49,287 nt of DNA, from IMG/VR virus record IMGVR_UViG_3300036886_000138, positions 1 to 49,287 of that record; one strand, written 5' to 3'. The translations under genes were made by a program, and so were the position numbers. Every line of letters begins with the position of its first letter. Positions within the stretch are counted from its first letter, which is position 1. Under the pieces are notes generated by a model. It was not told where the DNA came from. It ran no database searches and worked only from the letters and a program-made list of their open reading frames with translations. This stretch comes from a virus. This document shows positions 20,397-29,540 of this stretch, piece after piece.

Positions 20397-21970
20397 CCGC
20401 GTTGATCACCGCTATTTTGTTCTTCGGTACACTTGTCCTCATCACCGAGCGTTCTGCTTTCGGTCAAACTGCTACATTCTTCAATAACACCTACACGATT
20501 GCCAAGAACGATGTCGCTATCAATAACCAAGGCTCACCGATAACGTTACACCGTTTAACGTGGGTTCCTATCGGAACCGTTAGCACCTGCACCGTTGCTT
20601 TGGATTCATCGGTTGACGGTTCAACCTGGGTTGCGGGTGGTGTTATCGCTGGTCAGACTTGCACAGGTGCCTCGCAGAGTGCGGTTACCATCGCCGAAGC
20701 GAACTACGTTCGGGTAAGCCTAACGGCCTTGAGCGGTGGCGGTAGCATAGGCGTTACTTACGACGGCAATGTGAGTGCCACCGGCCTTGGCTCGTCTGTT
20801 CGTTCCTCCATGCAATATAATAGCACCTACACCGCACCTACAGTGGATTCAGGCGTTAATCTCAACGGCTCTCCGATAACAATCCACCGACTAACATGGG
20901 TTCCAATTGGCACCGTTTCAACGTGCAACGTTGCTTTGGACTCGTCAGTGGATGGAACTAATTGGTCCGCAGGTGGGGCTATCGTTGGGCAGACCTGCAC
21001 AAGCGCAGGTCAAAGCGTGGCTACCACCAAAGTAACAAACTTTGTTCGTATAAATCTTGGAACGTTTACTGGCACCGGCTCGGTTGTTGTTATCTACGAT
21101 GGTAATATTGCAAGCGCCAACGGGGCTGGTTCTCCAGTGTTCACCAACCAAACTAACGTTTACGGCGCTTTTTTGCAGGATTTCTCAGCGGGAAGCATCG
21201 ACTTACCGGATGGCGCTGGCTTCGTGGCCACGACCGACTCAAACATAGGGATCGATACAACCGGCCAAAACGTACACCTTTTTAATGCCGGCACAGATAC
21301 GCTTATTCAAAGTTCACAAGCAATTCTCGCCCTAAATGTGATCCCGAAATCTGCGAACGGGAGCAGCGGGCTCCAAACCGCGTCTTTGTGCGTCGAAAAC
21401 GGCACGACGCTCGCCTGCACCGACTCCGGCGGCGCATCGTTTGTGGGCATTACTTCAACCGGAGCGGTTAGTTTATCTCCTGCCAACCTGGCCGTCACGA
21501 TTTCCCCTACTGGCACAGGCACAGTCGCCATCAATCCCACGGCAGTAGGTGCGATCGACAACGTGAATATAGGAGCAACAACGCCGGGCACTATCAAAGG
21601 CACCAATGTCAACGCGACGCTGACTTATAAAGTGAATTCTAAACTTTTGGGGTCGGCTACAGCCCCGACTATCAGCTCAGGCTTTGGCACCAGCCCCACC
21701 ATCCCCAGTAACAACGGCACCTTTGTTTTTACGATCAACGTGGGCACCGGCGGAGCCGCCACCACCGGCGTGGTCGCTCTGCCCGCTGCAACCACCGGAT
21801 GGCATTTATCGTGCGACGACATCACGACCAAGAGCGCCACGGTTGATTCAACTGTGCAAACCGGCGTAGGCACCACCACGACTGTGCCCATCGGAAATTT
21901 TACCAGCGGCGGCATAGCCGGGGCCTGGGTCGCGAGTGACATCTTGCTCTGTACTGCGATGGCTTACTAA
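20360..21970 (+). CDS. Exported/surface protein with two tandem cysteine-pair domains
   Basis: ATG 20360 has AGGA 5 nt upstream. Residues 10-30 form a hydrophobic segment after basic residues, ending at SAFGQ, which reads as a signal peptide or anchor. Two homologous repeats of about 113 residues follow (about 38-140 and 152-255), each with HRLTWVPIGTVSTC, LDSSVDG and GQTCT; the paired Cys suggest a disulfide. The same domain occurs in the protein at 29583. Residues 255-536 are low-complexity Thr/Gly/Ala beta-rich sequence of the phage fibre type. It lies between terminase genes, far from the tail genes. Adhesin, decoration protein or host-surface modifier are possible; none is shown. Confidence 0.72.
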   Translation: MGRVRINHRGFIAALITAILFFGTLVLITERSAFGQTATFFNNTYTIAKNDVAINNQGSPITLHRLTWVPIGTVSTCTVALDSSVDGSTWVAGGVIAGQTCTGASQSAVTIAEANYVRVSLTALSGGGSIGVTYDGNVSATGLGSSVRSSMQYNSTYTAPTVDSGVNLNGSPITIHRLTWVPIGTVSTCNVALDSSVDGTNWSAGGAIVGQTCTSAGQSVATTKVTNFVRINLGTFTGTGSVVVIYDGNIASANGAGSPVFTNQTNVYGAFLQDFSAGSIDLPDGAGFVATTDSNIGIDTTGQNVHLFNAGTDTLIQSSQAILALNVIPKSANGSSGLQTASLCVENGTTLACTDSGGASFVGITSTGAVSLSPANLAVTISPTGTGTVAINPTAVGAIDNVNIGATTPGTIKGTNVNATLTYKVNSKLLGSATAPTISSGFGTSPTIPSNNGTFVFTINVGTGGAATTGVVALPAATTGWHLSCDDITTKSATVDSTVQTGVGTTTTVPIGNFTSGGIAGAWVASDILLCTAMAY

Positions 21971-23658
21971 TGAACGAACAATTCCAACTCGTTCCTCACC
22001 AACCAAACGAATCACCAGAAGCCAAGATTCGTGTGATGCGAACCAACAGTCTCGGCTCTTTGTTTTGGTTTATCAAACACGCCCTACGTCGTAAGCGTTT
22101 GACAACTTCGTTGCATTTGCCGATCTGTCGTTCGCTAGAACGCGAGCACATCAAGGATGTGCTCGAAATGCCACGCGACCATTTCAAATCGACGATTTGT
22201 TCCGAGGGCTTGCCGATGTGGTGGGCGCTTCCATTTACGTCGGCCGATGAGGCGGAGTTTAAACTTCTTGGCTATTCGGAAGAATTTCTCCGTTTCATGC
22301 GTCATGTACATGACCCGGAAACGCGTACCTTACTTGTAAGCGAAAACATAACAAACGCCGCGAAGCTTGGTTCTAAGATTCGTTGGCACTTTGAATCAAA
22401 CGCTATTTATCGTTCCTTGTTCCCAGAGACTTTGCCATCAACTAAAGAGGTTTGGACAAACTTCTCGCTTCATGTACGCAGCGCGGCTGGTGGCAGCCAT
22501 GGCGAGGGAACGTTTGATTTCCTTGGGGTTGGCGGCGCTTTGCAATCTCGGCATTATAAGCGTGCGGTTCAAGATGATCTTGTCGGTCGTAAAGCGATTG
22601 AATCCCAATCTATCATGGACAAGACCATTGAATATCACCAACTTCTGGTTGGCGCGTTTGAAAGCGAAGATGCAAACCATGAAAACAGCGAACTCGTCGT
22701 TGGCAACCGATGGTCGTATTTCGACCTCAACTCCCATATACGGGAGAAGGAACCTTGGTTCCCAATTCACAGCCACAGTGCGCTTGGAGGGTGTTGCGGA
22801 TTACATCCGACTGATACGCCAATCTTTCCCGAGGAGTTCAGTCACAGTAAACTTGCCGGAATACGAAGGCGGCTTGGCGCATATAACTTTTCGTGCCAGT
22901 TCTTAAATAACCCCTGTGCTCCCGAGGACGCTGATTTTAAGCTTGAGTGGTTGCAATACTTCACCCCAACCATCTCGAAAGACTTCCGTGATATAATCGT
23001 TCACAAAGTGAATGGTTACGGTGTTCGCAAGGATTTGTACCGGCGATCGCTTGCAATTGTTATGATCACCGACCCGGCGCATAGCGAGGGAATATCAAAA
23101 GATCGTTGCCGCCATGCGATTGACATCATTGGTATGTCGGAGGACGAGAACTTTTACCTGCTTGATTACTGGGCCAAGCAAGCTTCCTATGATACCTACA
23201 TCGCCGAGCTTTTCAAAATGGCTGATAAGTGGAAACTTAATCAAGTTGGTGTTGAGACTATTGCCGCGCAACGCTATCTCGCTTACCATATTAAATATCG
23301 TAGCCGAATGGAAGGCCGCACGTTGCGCATCATTGAGTTAAAAGGTGAGGTCGAAGGCCCTGATGGCGCTATCACCACGAGAAAAGAATGGCGTATTCGT
23401 AACATTCTTCAGCCCATCTTTGAAGAGGGCCGATTCTGGATTAAGATGATGCCGGATGGGTCGGTACCACAACAAGATTTTCTTGGTGAGTATCAGACTT
23501 TTCCAAAGGGCAAGTTCTGTGATATTCTCGACGCGCTCGCCTACGCACCGCAGGTGCTTCGTAAGAGCATGACTAGTGGTGCTTACGATAGTTGGCGTCG
23601 AGCGAATGATTCGCGTCAGCGTTTGGTTAACCAATCTTATTCAGTAGCAGTAAACTAA
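21970..23658 (+). CDS. Terminase large subunit (TerL)
   Basis: The 562-aa packaging motor has a T7/T4-style ATPase with variant Walker A MPRDHFKST (67-75), Walker B RAVQDD (198-203), and an RNase H-like nuclease with Asp368 in MITDPAH, Glu429 in GVET and Asp518/Asp521 in FCDILDAL. These residues place it firmly in the TerL superfamily. The ATG shares a base with the upstream stop (TAATG). It cuts and translocates DNA through the portal encoded three genes downstream. Confidence 0.93.
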   Translation: MNEQFQLVPHQPNESPEAKIRVMRTNSLGSLFWFIKHALRRKRLTTSLHLPICRSLEREHIKDVLEMPRDHFKSTICSEGLPMWWALPFTSADEAEFKLLGYSEEFLRFMRHVHDPETRTLLVSENITNAAKLGSKIRWHFESNAIYRSLFPETLPSTKEVWTNFSLHVRSAAGGSHGEGTFDFLGVGGALQSRHYKRAVQDDLVGRKAIESQSIMDKTIEYHQLLVGAFESEDANHENSELVVGNRWSYFDLNSHIREKEPWFPIHSHSALGGCCGLHPTDTPIFPEEFSHSKLAGIRRRLGAYNFSCQFLNNPCAPEDADFKLEWLQYFTPTISKDFRDIIVHKVNGYGVRKDLYRRSLAIVMITDPAHSEGISKDRCRHAIDIIGMSEDENFYLLDYWAKQASYDTYIAELFKMADKWKLNQVGVETIAAQRYLAYHIKYRSRMEGRTLRIIELKGEVEGPDGAITTRKEWRIRNILQPIFEEGRFWIKMMPDGSVPQQDFLGEYQTFPKGKFCDILDALAYAPQVLRKSMTSGAYDSWRRANDSRQRLVNQSYSVAVN

Positions 23659-23671
23659 AAGGAGAATCAAA

Positions 23672-23929
23672 ATGAATTGGAATAGCATTTCAAATCTCAT
23701 TGTTACCCTGGCTCCAACATTTGTTGGACTTGCCGAGAAGCTGTTTTCTCACAAGCCGAAGTCAGGGCCGCAGAAAGCGCAGATGGCTTTGCAGCTGGCT
23801 CAGACCGCTATCGTGACCGCGCTTGGCCTTGACCCCGCATTGTTCGGGGCATCAGAGCAGGCGTTGATCACCGGCATCAATAACGACCTCGTCGCGTATT
23901 ACAACGCGAAGGGCTGGCCCACAACTTAA
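23672..23929 (+). CDS. Hypothetical protein, 85 aa
   Basis: ATG 23672 follows AAGGAG. The sequence has an amphipathic start (ISNLIVTLAPTFVGLAEKLF), a helical QKAQMALQLAQTAIVTALG middle and a compact end. It could be a small virion or membrane-associated protein; a holin is less likely because only one weak hydrophobic stretch is present. No family recognised. Confidence 0.6.
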   Translation: MNWNSISNLIVTLAPTFVGLAEKLFSHKPKSGPQKAQMALQLAQTAIVTALGLDPALFGASEQALITGINNDLVAYYNAKGWPTT

Positions 23930-23965
23930 CCGGCTCGCCGGTATCTCTCAAGGAGGTAATCTTAA

Positions 23966-24280
23966 ATGGTACCTTGCGTACCTCAGATTTTTACGGGCAT
24001 TACCCAAGACAAGTTCGATGCGTTGGTGAAGAAGTCCAACGAATATAACTTGGCAATCAACGGGCCGAGTGGACAGGTTCATTACCACGGGGTCACCGTA
24101 GCGTGGAAATATGAACCCACGGTCGGTACTGGCACGCTGTCGCTTCAGGTTCTTGAGAAGCATTTCTACGAATCTTGCGAGCTTATTAACAGTAAGCTCA
24201 AAGACCTGGTTGATGCCGCCTCGGCATCAGTTGCAGCACAGACTCAGGCGACAACGCCAAAGCCAACGCTAGTAAAATGA
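23966..24280 (+). CDS. Hypothetical protein, 104 aa
   Basis: ATG 23966 lies 10 nt after AAGGAGG. The product has a small alpha/beta core (QVHYHGVTVAWKYEPTVGTG, TLSLQVLEKHFYESCELINS) and an Ala/Thr tail. Its stop overlaps the portal start by 4 nt. Position suggests a head-assembly or accessory protein. No family recognised. Confidence 0.62.
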   Translation: MVPCVPQIFTGITQDKFDALVKKSNEYNLAINGPSGQVHYHGVTVAWKYEPTVGTGTLSLQVLEKHFYESCELINSKLKDLVDAASASVAAQTQATTPKPTLVK

Positions 24281-26199
24281 TCGAGCCAATCAAACTTGAT
24301 TTTGGACGCGAGGCGGAGGAACGATTTAAAAAGTTCCTCCGCACCCGCATTTTGCAAACCAAAGCTGGTCTGCAAGACCTCCATGAGAATCGTTTGCCTG
24401 CGATGCGTAGGGTTTATAAAGCGATTCCTTTGGAGAAGGTTCGTGAATTTCCGTTTCATAACGCTAGTAATATTGTTATCCCTGTTGTGGCCATTTATGC
24501 AGACACCCTCCTGAGCCGGATAATGGCTGCGATCTTTAAGACAATGCCGATTTGGGTTCTCAAAAGCTACGGCTCGCATACAGCAGCCGAGGCCGCTGAA
24601 CGAGATTTGCAGCGTAAGGCTCTTGAGGATGCCCTTCAATATTATGGCATCGAGCCGTCAGAGCTTGACTTGTATCGGGTTTATAACGAGTGGCTTGGCT
24701 GCACCATTCGTTACGGAACTGACATAGTTAAGGTTCCGTGGGAGACTCAGGTTGAGTCTTTCAAAACGCCTGCTGGTGATGGCAACGGCAAGTACGAAGA
24801 TGTCGATGAGGTCATCTATGATGGCCCCCGCCCCGAGCGTATCCAACTCGACGATTTCTTTGTTTCTCCAAACATCTCCTCCCTTGCAACCTGTGATTTC
24901 AAAGCCCACCGACGGCGAATGGAGAAGTGGGAACTTGAAGAAAAGCGCTTTCGCCAAATCTACGATGCGTCGAAGGTTGATTTAATAATCAAATCACCAT
25001 CGCGTCAGTCTCCGACTTCCTCTGAACAAGAACAACAAACCGACTCAGGTGCTATGACTGCTCAGGGTTATGGCTATGCCGAGTGGGATATTTGGGAATG
25101 TTGGTGCCGTTATCGCATTGGTACAAGGCTTTACCGTGTGGTAGCGAGTTACCATCTTGAAACTGATACCCTTGTTCGGGCGTTTTATACCTATTATCCC
25201 GAGGATATATTTGTTGCCGCAAGGCTGTTCTTTGAAGATGGCATGTTCTTTGGGATGGGCTTCTGCGAGGCGCTTGGACAGTTTCAGGAAGAAATCACTA
25301 CGATTCACAACCAACGACGCGATGCGATTACCGTTGCGAATTGTAATCTAATGCGGGTTTCACCGGATAGCAAGTTGAACGCTGGGTATCGTATCTTCCC
25401 AGGCGCAACGATTCCGGCTGAGAAAGACGAGATTGAACCGCTTAAGTTTGGTGAACCATCACAGATGACCATTGAGGAAGAGCGGATGTCTTTCGATCTT
25501 GCAGAACGGAGAGCAGGTGTTTCACAGCCGTTGCAAGGTATGGGTTCTGGTTCGTTTAATAAGAAAGGTAATTATTCCGCGATGGGCACTTTGTCGGTGA
25601 TGCAGGAAGGAAATAATCGTACCGATTTGAATATCACCGACATGCGTTACGCGCACGCGAGGCTTGGGCGTATCGTAGCTCGGCAGATGGCGGAATTCAA
25701 AAACACCCCCGATGCTTATGGTATGTTTGGGATAAAGGCCGAGCGTATTGTGGCTGCGTTGAAAGCTTTGCGTAGCGGTACTCTCGCCTTACCTATCCAG
25801 GCATCTAACGCTAGTATCAACCGAGAGGTTGAGAAGCAAAACGATCTAATGTTGTCGAATGTCGCCAGCAGACATTATGGAATGATTACCCAGATGTTGC
25901 AGGCGTCTGCGCAGCAGATGATACCGCCAGAGGTTAAGACATACCTCAAGGACGCTATCAAGGCTGCGAATCAGTTAATGACCGATGTTTTCCAGCATTT
26001 CAATTATGACGAGCCTGAAAGGCTCGTACCGGAGCCACATTCAGATGAACCAGGACAACAGCAGCAAGTCCCTTCTTTACAGGGAGCACAGCCAAATCCG
26101 CAGGCTCCTCAGCAGCCCGGAGGCGACAACGTTCTTAGCATGGCTGAAAGAACGCCAATCGCATTACCTAGCGGTGCTTCGGGTATGCAGCAGCCTTGA
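24277..26199 (+). CDS. Portal protein
   Basis: The 640-aa product starts with helical RLPAMRRVYKAIPLEKVREF, then FHNASNIVIPVVAIYADTLL, a pattern seen in podovirus portals, followed by stem and clip regions and a QMTIEEERMSFDLAERRAGV segment. It forms the dodecameric vertex through which TerL pumps DNA. Gene order (TerL, portal, small protein, scaffold, capsid) supports it. The C-terminus is Gln/Pro-rich and its last 155 nt also encode the start of the next protein in another frame. Confidence 0.85.
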   Translation: MIEPIKLDFGREAEERFKKFLRTRILQTKAGLQDLHENRLPAMRRVYKAIPLEKVREFPFHNASNIVIPVVAIYADTLLSRIMAAIFKTMPIWVLKSYGSHTAAEAAERDLQRKALEDALQYYGIEPSELDLYRVYNEWLGCTIRYGTDIVKVPWETQVESFKTPAGDGNGKYEDVDEVIYDGPRPERIQLDDFFVSPNISSLATCDFKAHRRRMEKWELEEKRFRQIYDASKVDLIIKSPSRQSPTSSEQEQQTDSGAMTAQGYGYAEWDIWECWCRYRIGTRLYRVVASYHLETDTLVRAFYTYYPEDIFVAARLFFEDGMFFGMGFCEALGQFQEEITTIHNQRRDAITVANCNLMRVSPDSKLNAGYRIFPGATIPAEKDEIEPLKFGEPSQMTIEEERMSFDLAERRAGVSQPLQGMGSGSFNKKGNYSAMGTLSVMQEGNNRTDLNITDMRYAHARLGRIVARQMAEFKNTPDAYGMFGIKAERIVAALKALRSGTLALPIQASNASINREVEKQNDLMLSNVASRHYGMITQMLQASAQQMIPPEVKTYLKDAIKAANQLMTDVFQHFNYDEPERLVPEPHSDEPGQQQQVPSLQGAQPNPQAPQQPGGDNVLSMAERTPIALPSGASGMQQP

Positions 26200-26317
26200 G
26201 GAAATAAGAAAGGCGCAAGGCTCACTTGAGGCCATTGAGAAGATTCTTGGATTACCAGATGAGCTAAGGCAATACTCGGAAGATATAAGGTCTGGTAAAA
26301 TTAAAAAGGAGGAGTGA
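26045..26317 (+). CDS. Small head-region protein overlapping the portal end, 90 aa
   Basis: The chosen ATG 26045 has GGAG 11 nt upstream; the frame opens earlier at 25985. The product is helical (FLAWLKERQSHYLAVLRVCS, LEAIEKILGLPDELRQY). Small helical proteins of this kind often lie between portal and scaffold genes in podoviruses. About 155 nt overlap the portal C-terminal codons. Coding evidence is best for the part after the portal stop, where it is the only frame. Confidence 0.62.
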   Translation: MNQDNSSKSLLYREHSQIRRLLSSPEATTFLAWLKERQSHYLAVLRVCSSLEEIRKAQGSLEAIEKILGLPDELRQYSEDIRSGKIKKEE

Positions 26318-26322
26318 CCCAG

Positions 26323-27042
26323 ATGGGATTATTTGGAGCTAAGAGGGAAGAAGATTTGCCGGAGGAGCTTCGTGGGTTAACAGCCGCGCAGGTTCTTGAA
26401 AAGATCAATGTAGGAAGGCAAGCCCTTGACTTGGCCAAAGCTCAAGAAGCGGAGCTTGCTACGCTAAAAGCGGGCGATGCAACGACGAAATCAGAGCTTG
26501 CTCAAACCCGCGAGGCGTTGGCTGCGTTGAACGCCGCGAATCGAAAACCTGTGGTGGAGAACAACAATCAACCTCAGCGTTTGTTCGTTACCGACGAGGA
26601 AGAAGATGCCTTTAACACTCGTTTGAATAACGAACTCGCGCCCTTGCGAGCGGGCTTGATGTTTAACAGCGCCATGCTTGCGCGGCAAGCCGCTGAGCAT
26701 AACATCGCCAAGAACCGTCGTGATTCGATTATCCTTGGCAAGTACCGCAACGAAGTTGAGGAGCTTTTCAAGCGGGTGCCAGCACAGAATCAGGTGTTCT
26801 CCGACGCGTTTGAGAATTGCTTCGCGTTGGTAAAAGCCAAGCACATGGACGAAATCATGGAAGCGATTCAAAAGAACGATGTTTTATTCACTGAACCGGC
26901 GGGGCCAAGCGGCGTTCGTCCAGACGATAACGCCCGTAAGGATACTCTATCACCTGATGAGTCCTCGATCGCCAGGCGGATGGGTATTAGCGACGTTGAT
27001 TGGACAAAATCTCGCAAAGAGGCGGTGGTTTATGGACGTTAA
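26323..27042 (+). CDS. Scaffolding protein (candidate)
   Basis: ATG 26323 is 8-10 nt after GGAGGAG; the alternative GTG 26314 is inside the spacer. The 239-aa acidic, helical protein has a coiled coil (QALDLAKAQEAELATLKAGD), a disordered middle and a short C-terminal helix (VDWTKSRKEAVVYGR), the usual plan of scaffolds that bind capsid protein with their C-terminus. Position just before the capsid genes fits. No protease gene is seen. Confidence 0.72.
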   Translation: MGLFGAKREEDLPEELRGLTAAQVLEKINVGRQALDLAKAQEAELATLKAGDATTKSELAQTREALAALNAANRKPVVENNNQPQRLFVTDEEEDAFNTRLNNELAPLRAGLMFNSAMLARQAAEHNIAKNRRDSIILGKYRNEVEELFKRVPAQNQVFSDAFENCFALVKAKHMDEIMEAIQKNDVLFTEPAGPSGVRPDDNARKDTLSPDESSIARRMGISDVDWTKSRKEAVVYGR

Positions 27043-27574
27043 TAAACCAATAACACCAGCATTGACAACAGCGAATCTTCCGAAACCCCCAATCGAGCCA
27101 CCGGTTGAGGGTGGTTCAAGGGATGAGTTTGCGGGCATACGAGCAAAACCACTTTTCGGCAGTGATCCAACCACTGTCGTTTCGCTGAATCCGTCTTTGT
27201 CGTTTCGATGGGTCAATCGACTCGCCAAGGACGGTCTTTCAGCGACCCAGTGGGAAGCGCGTGGTATGCGTTACGCAGCGGCAACGGATGCCAAATGCCC
27301 TCATGCGTTGTTTCGGGACGGTCGTTTCATCTACGGCGATCTTATATTGATGTGCATGCCGCGGACGGATTATCTCGGCGCGTTGAAACACAACGACGAA
27401 ACGGCGCGTAGGCGTGTGGCTCACGCTAACCAGCTTCGTGCTGGCAAGGCGATGTTGCAGGAGGAAGTTAATGCCGGCAAAGGTTCGGCCATACATAAAC
27501 GCCCAGGTCTTTTCCAGGTATTTACACCCGGCCAATCGGAATCTGGTATCCCCGAGGCCGGCCCAGACTCGTAG
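27032..27574 (+). CDS. Hypothetical head-region protein, 180 aa
   Basis: ATG 27032 overlaps the scaffold stop by 11 nt. The N-terminal 50 residues are Pro-rich; residues 55-130 (VVSLNPSLSFRWVNRLAKDG, GDLILMCMPRTDYLGALKHN) look like a compact alpha/beta domain common next to podovirus scaffold genes. The tail is Gly/Pro-rich. Function unknown; a virion or assembly role is inferred from position. Confidence 0.65.
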   Translation: MDVNKPITPALTTANLPKPPIEPPVEGGSRDEFAGIRAKPLFGSDPTTVVSLNPSLSFRWVNRLAKDGLSATQWEARGMRYAAATDAKCPHALFRDGRFIYGDLILMCMPRTDYLGALKHNDETARRRVAHANQLRAGKAMLQEEVNAGKGSAIHKRPGLFQVFTPGQSESGIPEAGPDS

Positions 27575-27617
27575 TTATTCTCAGAGTAGTTGACCCGAAT
27601 CCTAATAGGAGGTAAAT

Positions 27618-28166
27618 ATGGCGAGTGCTTTGATTTATGCAATTCGAACGGTTTCGGGCAATCAACCTGTGGTTGACCGAATCATTGAAAAGAACGCTCA
27701 GACTTTTGTATTGGGCGTTCCTGTTCAGATCGACGCAGGGACGGGAGCCATCAAAGAATGGGATGGCGCAACGCTTCCGGGTATCGCAGGCTTCTCGAAA
27801 GCCGCAGGCGCGAACCTTACCACTACTGGTACGGCTCAAACCTTAACCTTTGGCGTGGTGCCTTTCCAATCTTCAGGGGTTAACATCCCTCGCGGCGCGC
27901 CTTTCAACGACGGTAAAACGCCGTTTGAAGCAGCTGCACCGGATACGGTATTCTACGGGCAGATCAATCCAACCGTCCAAGTATTGCTTGCAACTGACGT
28001 GGGTAAGTCCTATGGCTTAACCAAGGACACCGACGGACATTGGTTCGTTGATAAAACCAAAGTCGGCGCTTCTGCCGCGGTGAAGATCATCGAGCTTGAC
28101 CAGAACGACATCCTTCGCGGTGTGCATTTCCAAGTGTTGTCAACAGCAGCTAGTCTGACCACCTAG
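27618..28166 (+). CDS. Candidate capsid decoration or head protein, 182 aa
   Basis: ATG 27618 follows AGGAGG by 6 nt. The protein is beta-rich and Gly/Thr-rich (QTFVLGVPVQIDAGTGAIKE, WDGATLPGIAGFSKAAG), like small head-decoration proteins (DUF2190-like) that lie directly before major capsid genes. The role is inferred from fold impression and position. Confidence 0.6.
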   Translation: MASALIYAIRTVSGNQPVVDRIIEKNAQTFVLGVPVQIDAGTGAIKEWDGATLPGIAGFSKAAGANLTTTGTAQTLTFGVVPFQSSGVNIPRGAPFNDGKTPFEAAAPDTVFYGQINPTVQVLLATDVGKSYGLTKDTDGHWFVDKTKVGASAAVKIIELDQNDILRGVHFQVLSTAASLTT

Positions 28167-28179
28167 CCAGTGAGCTTTA

Positions 28180-28198
28180 CCTTCGGTTAACCCGAAGG
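28180..28198 (+). promoter_or_regulatory. Hairpin in the capsid gene leader
   Basis: CCTTCGG (28180-28186) pairs with CCGAAGG (28192-28198) around a 5-nt loop; no U run follows, so it is not a terminator. It lies 12 nt upstream of the AGGAGG site of the capsid gene and may protect or process the message. Confidence 0.5.
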
Positions 28199-28221
28199 AA
28201 TCTTAGAGAGGAGGAAGCAAC

Positions 28222-29181
28222 ATGACGATGATGCGTGAGGGCTTTGCCCAACTCATGGCTCCTGGCCTACATCACACGTTCGTTCATTGGATTGATTTGA
28301 AACAGCGTGAGGAAGAATACACTCATCTGTTTCACGTCGAAACATCGGACAAAGCTTTTGAGGACGAGGTGGAATTTGCAGGCTTGCCGCCAATGATTCA
28401 GAAGGACGAAGCCACGTCGGTTCAGTACAACGATGCCATACAAGGTGGCACCGTGCGGTATAATATGTTCACCTTCGCTTTGGGTGTGCGAAGCTCGTTT
28501 GAGCTTTATGAAGATGACCAGTACGGTATCATTATGCAAGTGCCAAAAGCACTTGCCCGTAGCGGTCACTTCACACTCGAACAGCGATCGGCGAACATAT
28601 TAAACAACGGCTTCTCATCGACAGGTACTTTGACCACCGATGGTTTGAGCCTGTTCAACAACCAACACCCGCTGCTTGGCGGCCCTGGCGCCACTAACAT
28701 CGGGCCGGGCCTGACTAACGTGATCGGTGCCGCTGGCACTTATCCGAATCGTCCGTCAACCGATCTTGATCTCTCGGTTACCGCTTTGCAATTGATGATA
28801 AATCAATTCGAGCGGTTGGTCGATAGCCAAGGTTTGCCGATTGTTCTCAAGCCGAAATTGATCGTGATCCCGCCTGAGCTTCAGTTTATCGCTTCTGAAA
28901 TCCTGGGCTCCGCTCACAAGCCGTATACCGCCGACAACGAAATCAATGCGCTTTTGTCGCAAGATTTGAATTTCTTCGTCGGCCACTACTTCACCTCGCA
29001 GAGCGCGTGGTTTGCCCTGTGCGACAAGGACCAACACCAAATGAAGGTGTTCATGCGTCGGAAGATGGACACCAAATTCAGCGACGACTTTGATACCTTG
29101 AGTGTCAAAGAAATCGCCTTCTGGCGTGGTGGTTTCGGCGCCACTTCATGGATGGGAACATGGGGCAGCAACGGCCCTTAG
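28222..29181 (+). CDS. Major capsid protein, Mu gpT-like HK97 fold
   Basis: The 319-aa protein resembles the Mu gpT-type capsid subunit: a long N-arm, LEQRSANILNNGFSSTG, the LSLFNNQHPLLGG loop, TALQLMINQFERLVDSQGLP, VLKPKLIVIPPELQFIASEI and a C-terminal WFALCDKDQHQMKVFMRRKM strand. The start has the strongest ribosome site in the late unit (AGGAGG) and a leader hairpin, consistent with high expression. No maturation protease is seen. The GroES-like protein may assist its folding. Confidence 0.88.
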   Translation: MTMMREGFAQLMAPGLHHTFVHWIDLKQREEEYTHLFHVETSDKAFEDEVEFAGLPPMIQKDEATSVQYNDAIQGGTVRYNMFTFALGVRSSFELYEDDQYGIIMQVPKALARSGHFTLEQRSANILNNGFSSTGTLTTDGLSLFNNQHPLLGGPGATNIGPGLTNVIGAAGTYPNRPSTDLDLSVTALQLMINQFERLVDSQGLPIVLKPKLIVIPPELQFIASEILGSAHKPYTADNEINALLSQDLNFFVGHYFTSQSAWFALCDKDQHQMKVFMRRKMDTKFSDDFDTLSVKEIAFWRGGFGATSWMGTWGSNGP

Positions 29182-29213
29182 GGTAGTCAAAATCTAAAAA
29201 GGGAGGTTTTCTT

Positions 29214-29540
29214 ATGCCGGATATTGTTGATATTGCCAGCAGGACACCGAATTACTCGGTGACGGATACAAAAAACCCGCATCTCAACGGGGCCTACAGG
29301 TTCCTCGCTGAGTGCTCGCTTTGCCACGCGCAGGTGCGTGGGCCATCAGTTGATGTCGGTGACATCATGGTGGAGCATTTGAAAGACAGGCATTTCGCGG
29401 ATGCGGTGGCTACGCCGGACTCGGCGCATCCGCAGCAACCGTTGGTGGTGGAGGAGCCGGTAAAGACTTTTGTAATTGTTCCGCCGGCTGCAAAACCACC
29501 GATTGCAGTACCACCTGTACCACCGGTGGTGGGTTCGTAG
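29214..29540 (+). CDS. C2H2 zinc-finger-like protein next to capsid, 108 aa
   Basis: ATG 29214 follows GGGAGG by 7-8 nt. Residues Cys34, Cys37, His55 and His60 (ECSLCHAQVRG...VEHLKDRHF) form a C-x2-C-x17-H-x4-H zinc-finger-like site; the tail is Pro/Val-rich, probably unstructured. It is the second C2H2-like protein of the phage. A structural zinc in a small virion or assembly protein is as likely as nucleic-acid binding. Confidence 0.65.
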   Translation: MPDIVDIASRTPNYSVTDTKNPHLNGAYRFLAECSLCHAQVRGPSVDVGDIMVEHLKDRHFADAVATPDSAHPQQPLVVEEPVKTFVIVPPAAKPPIAVPPVPPVVGS

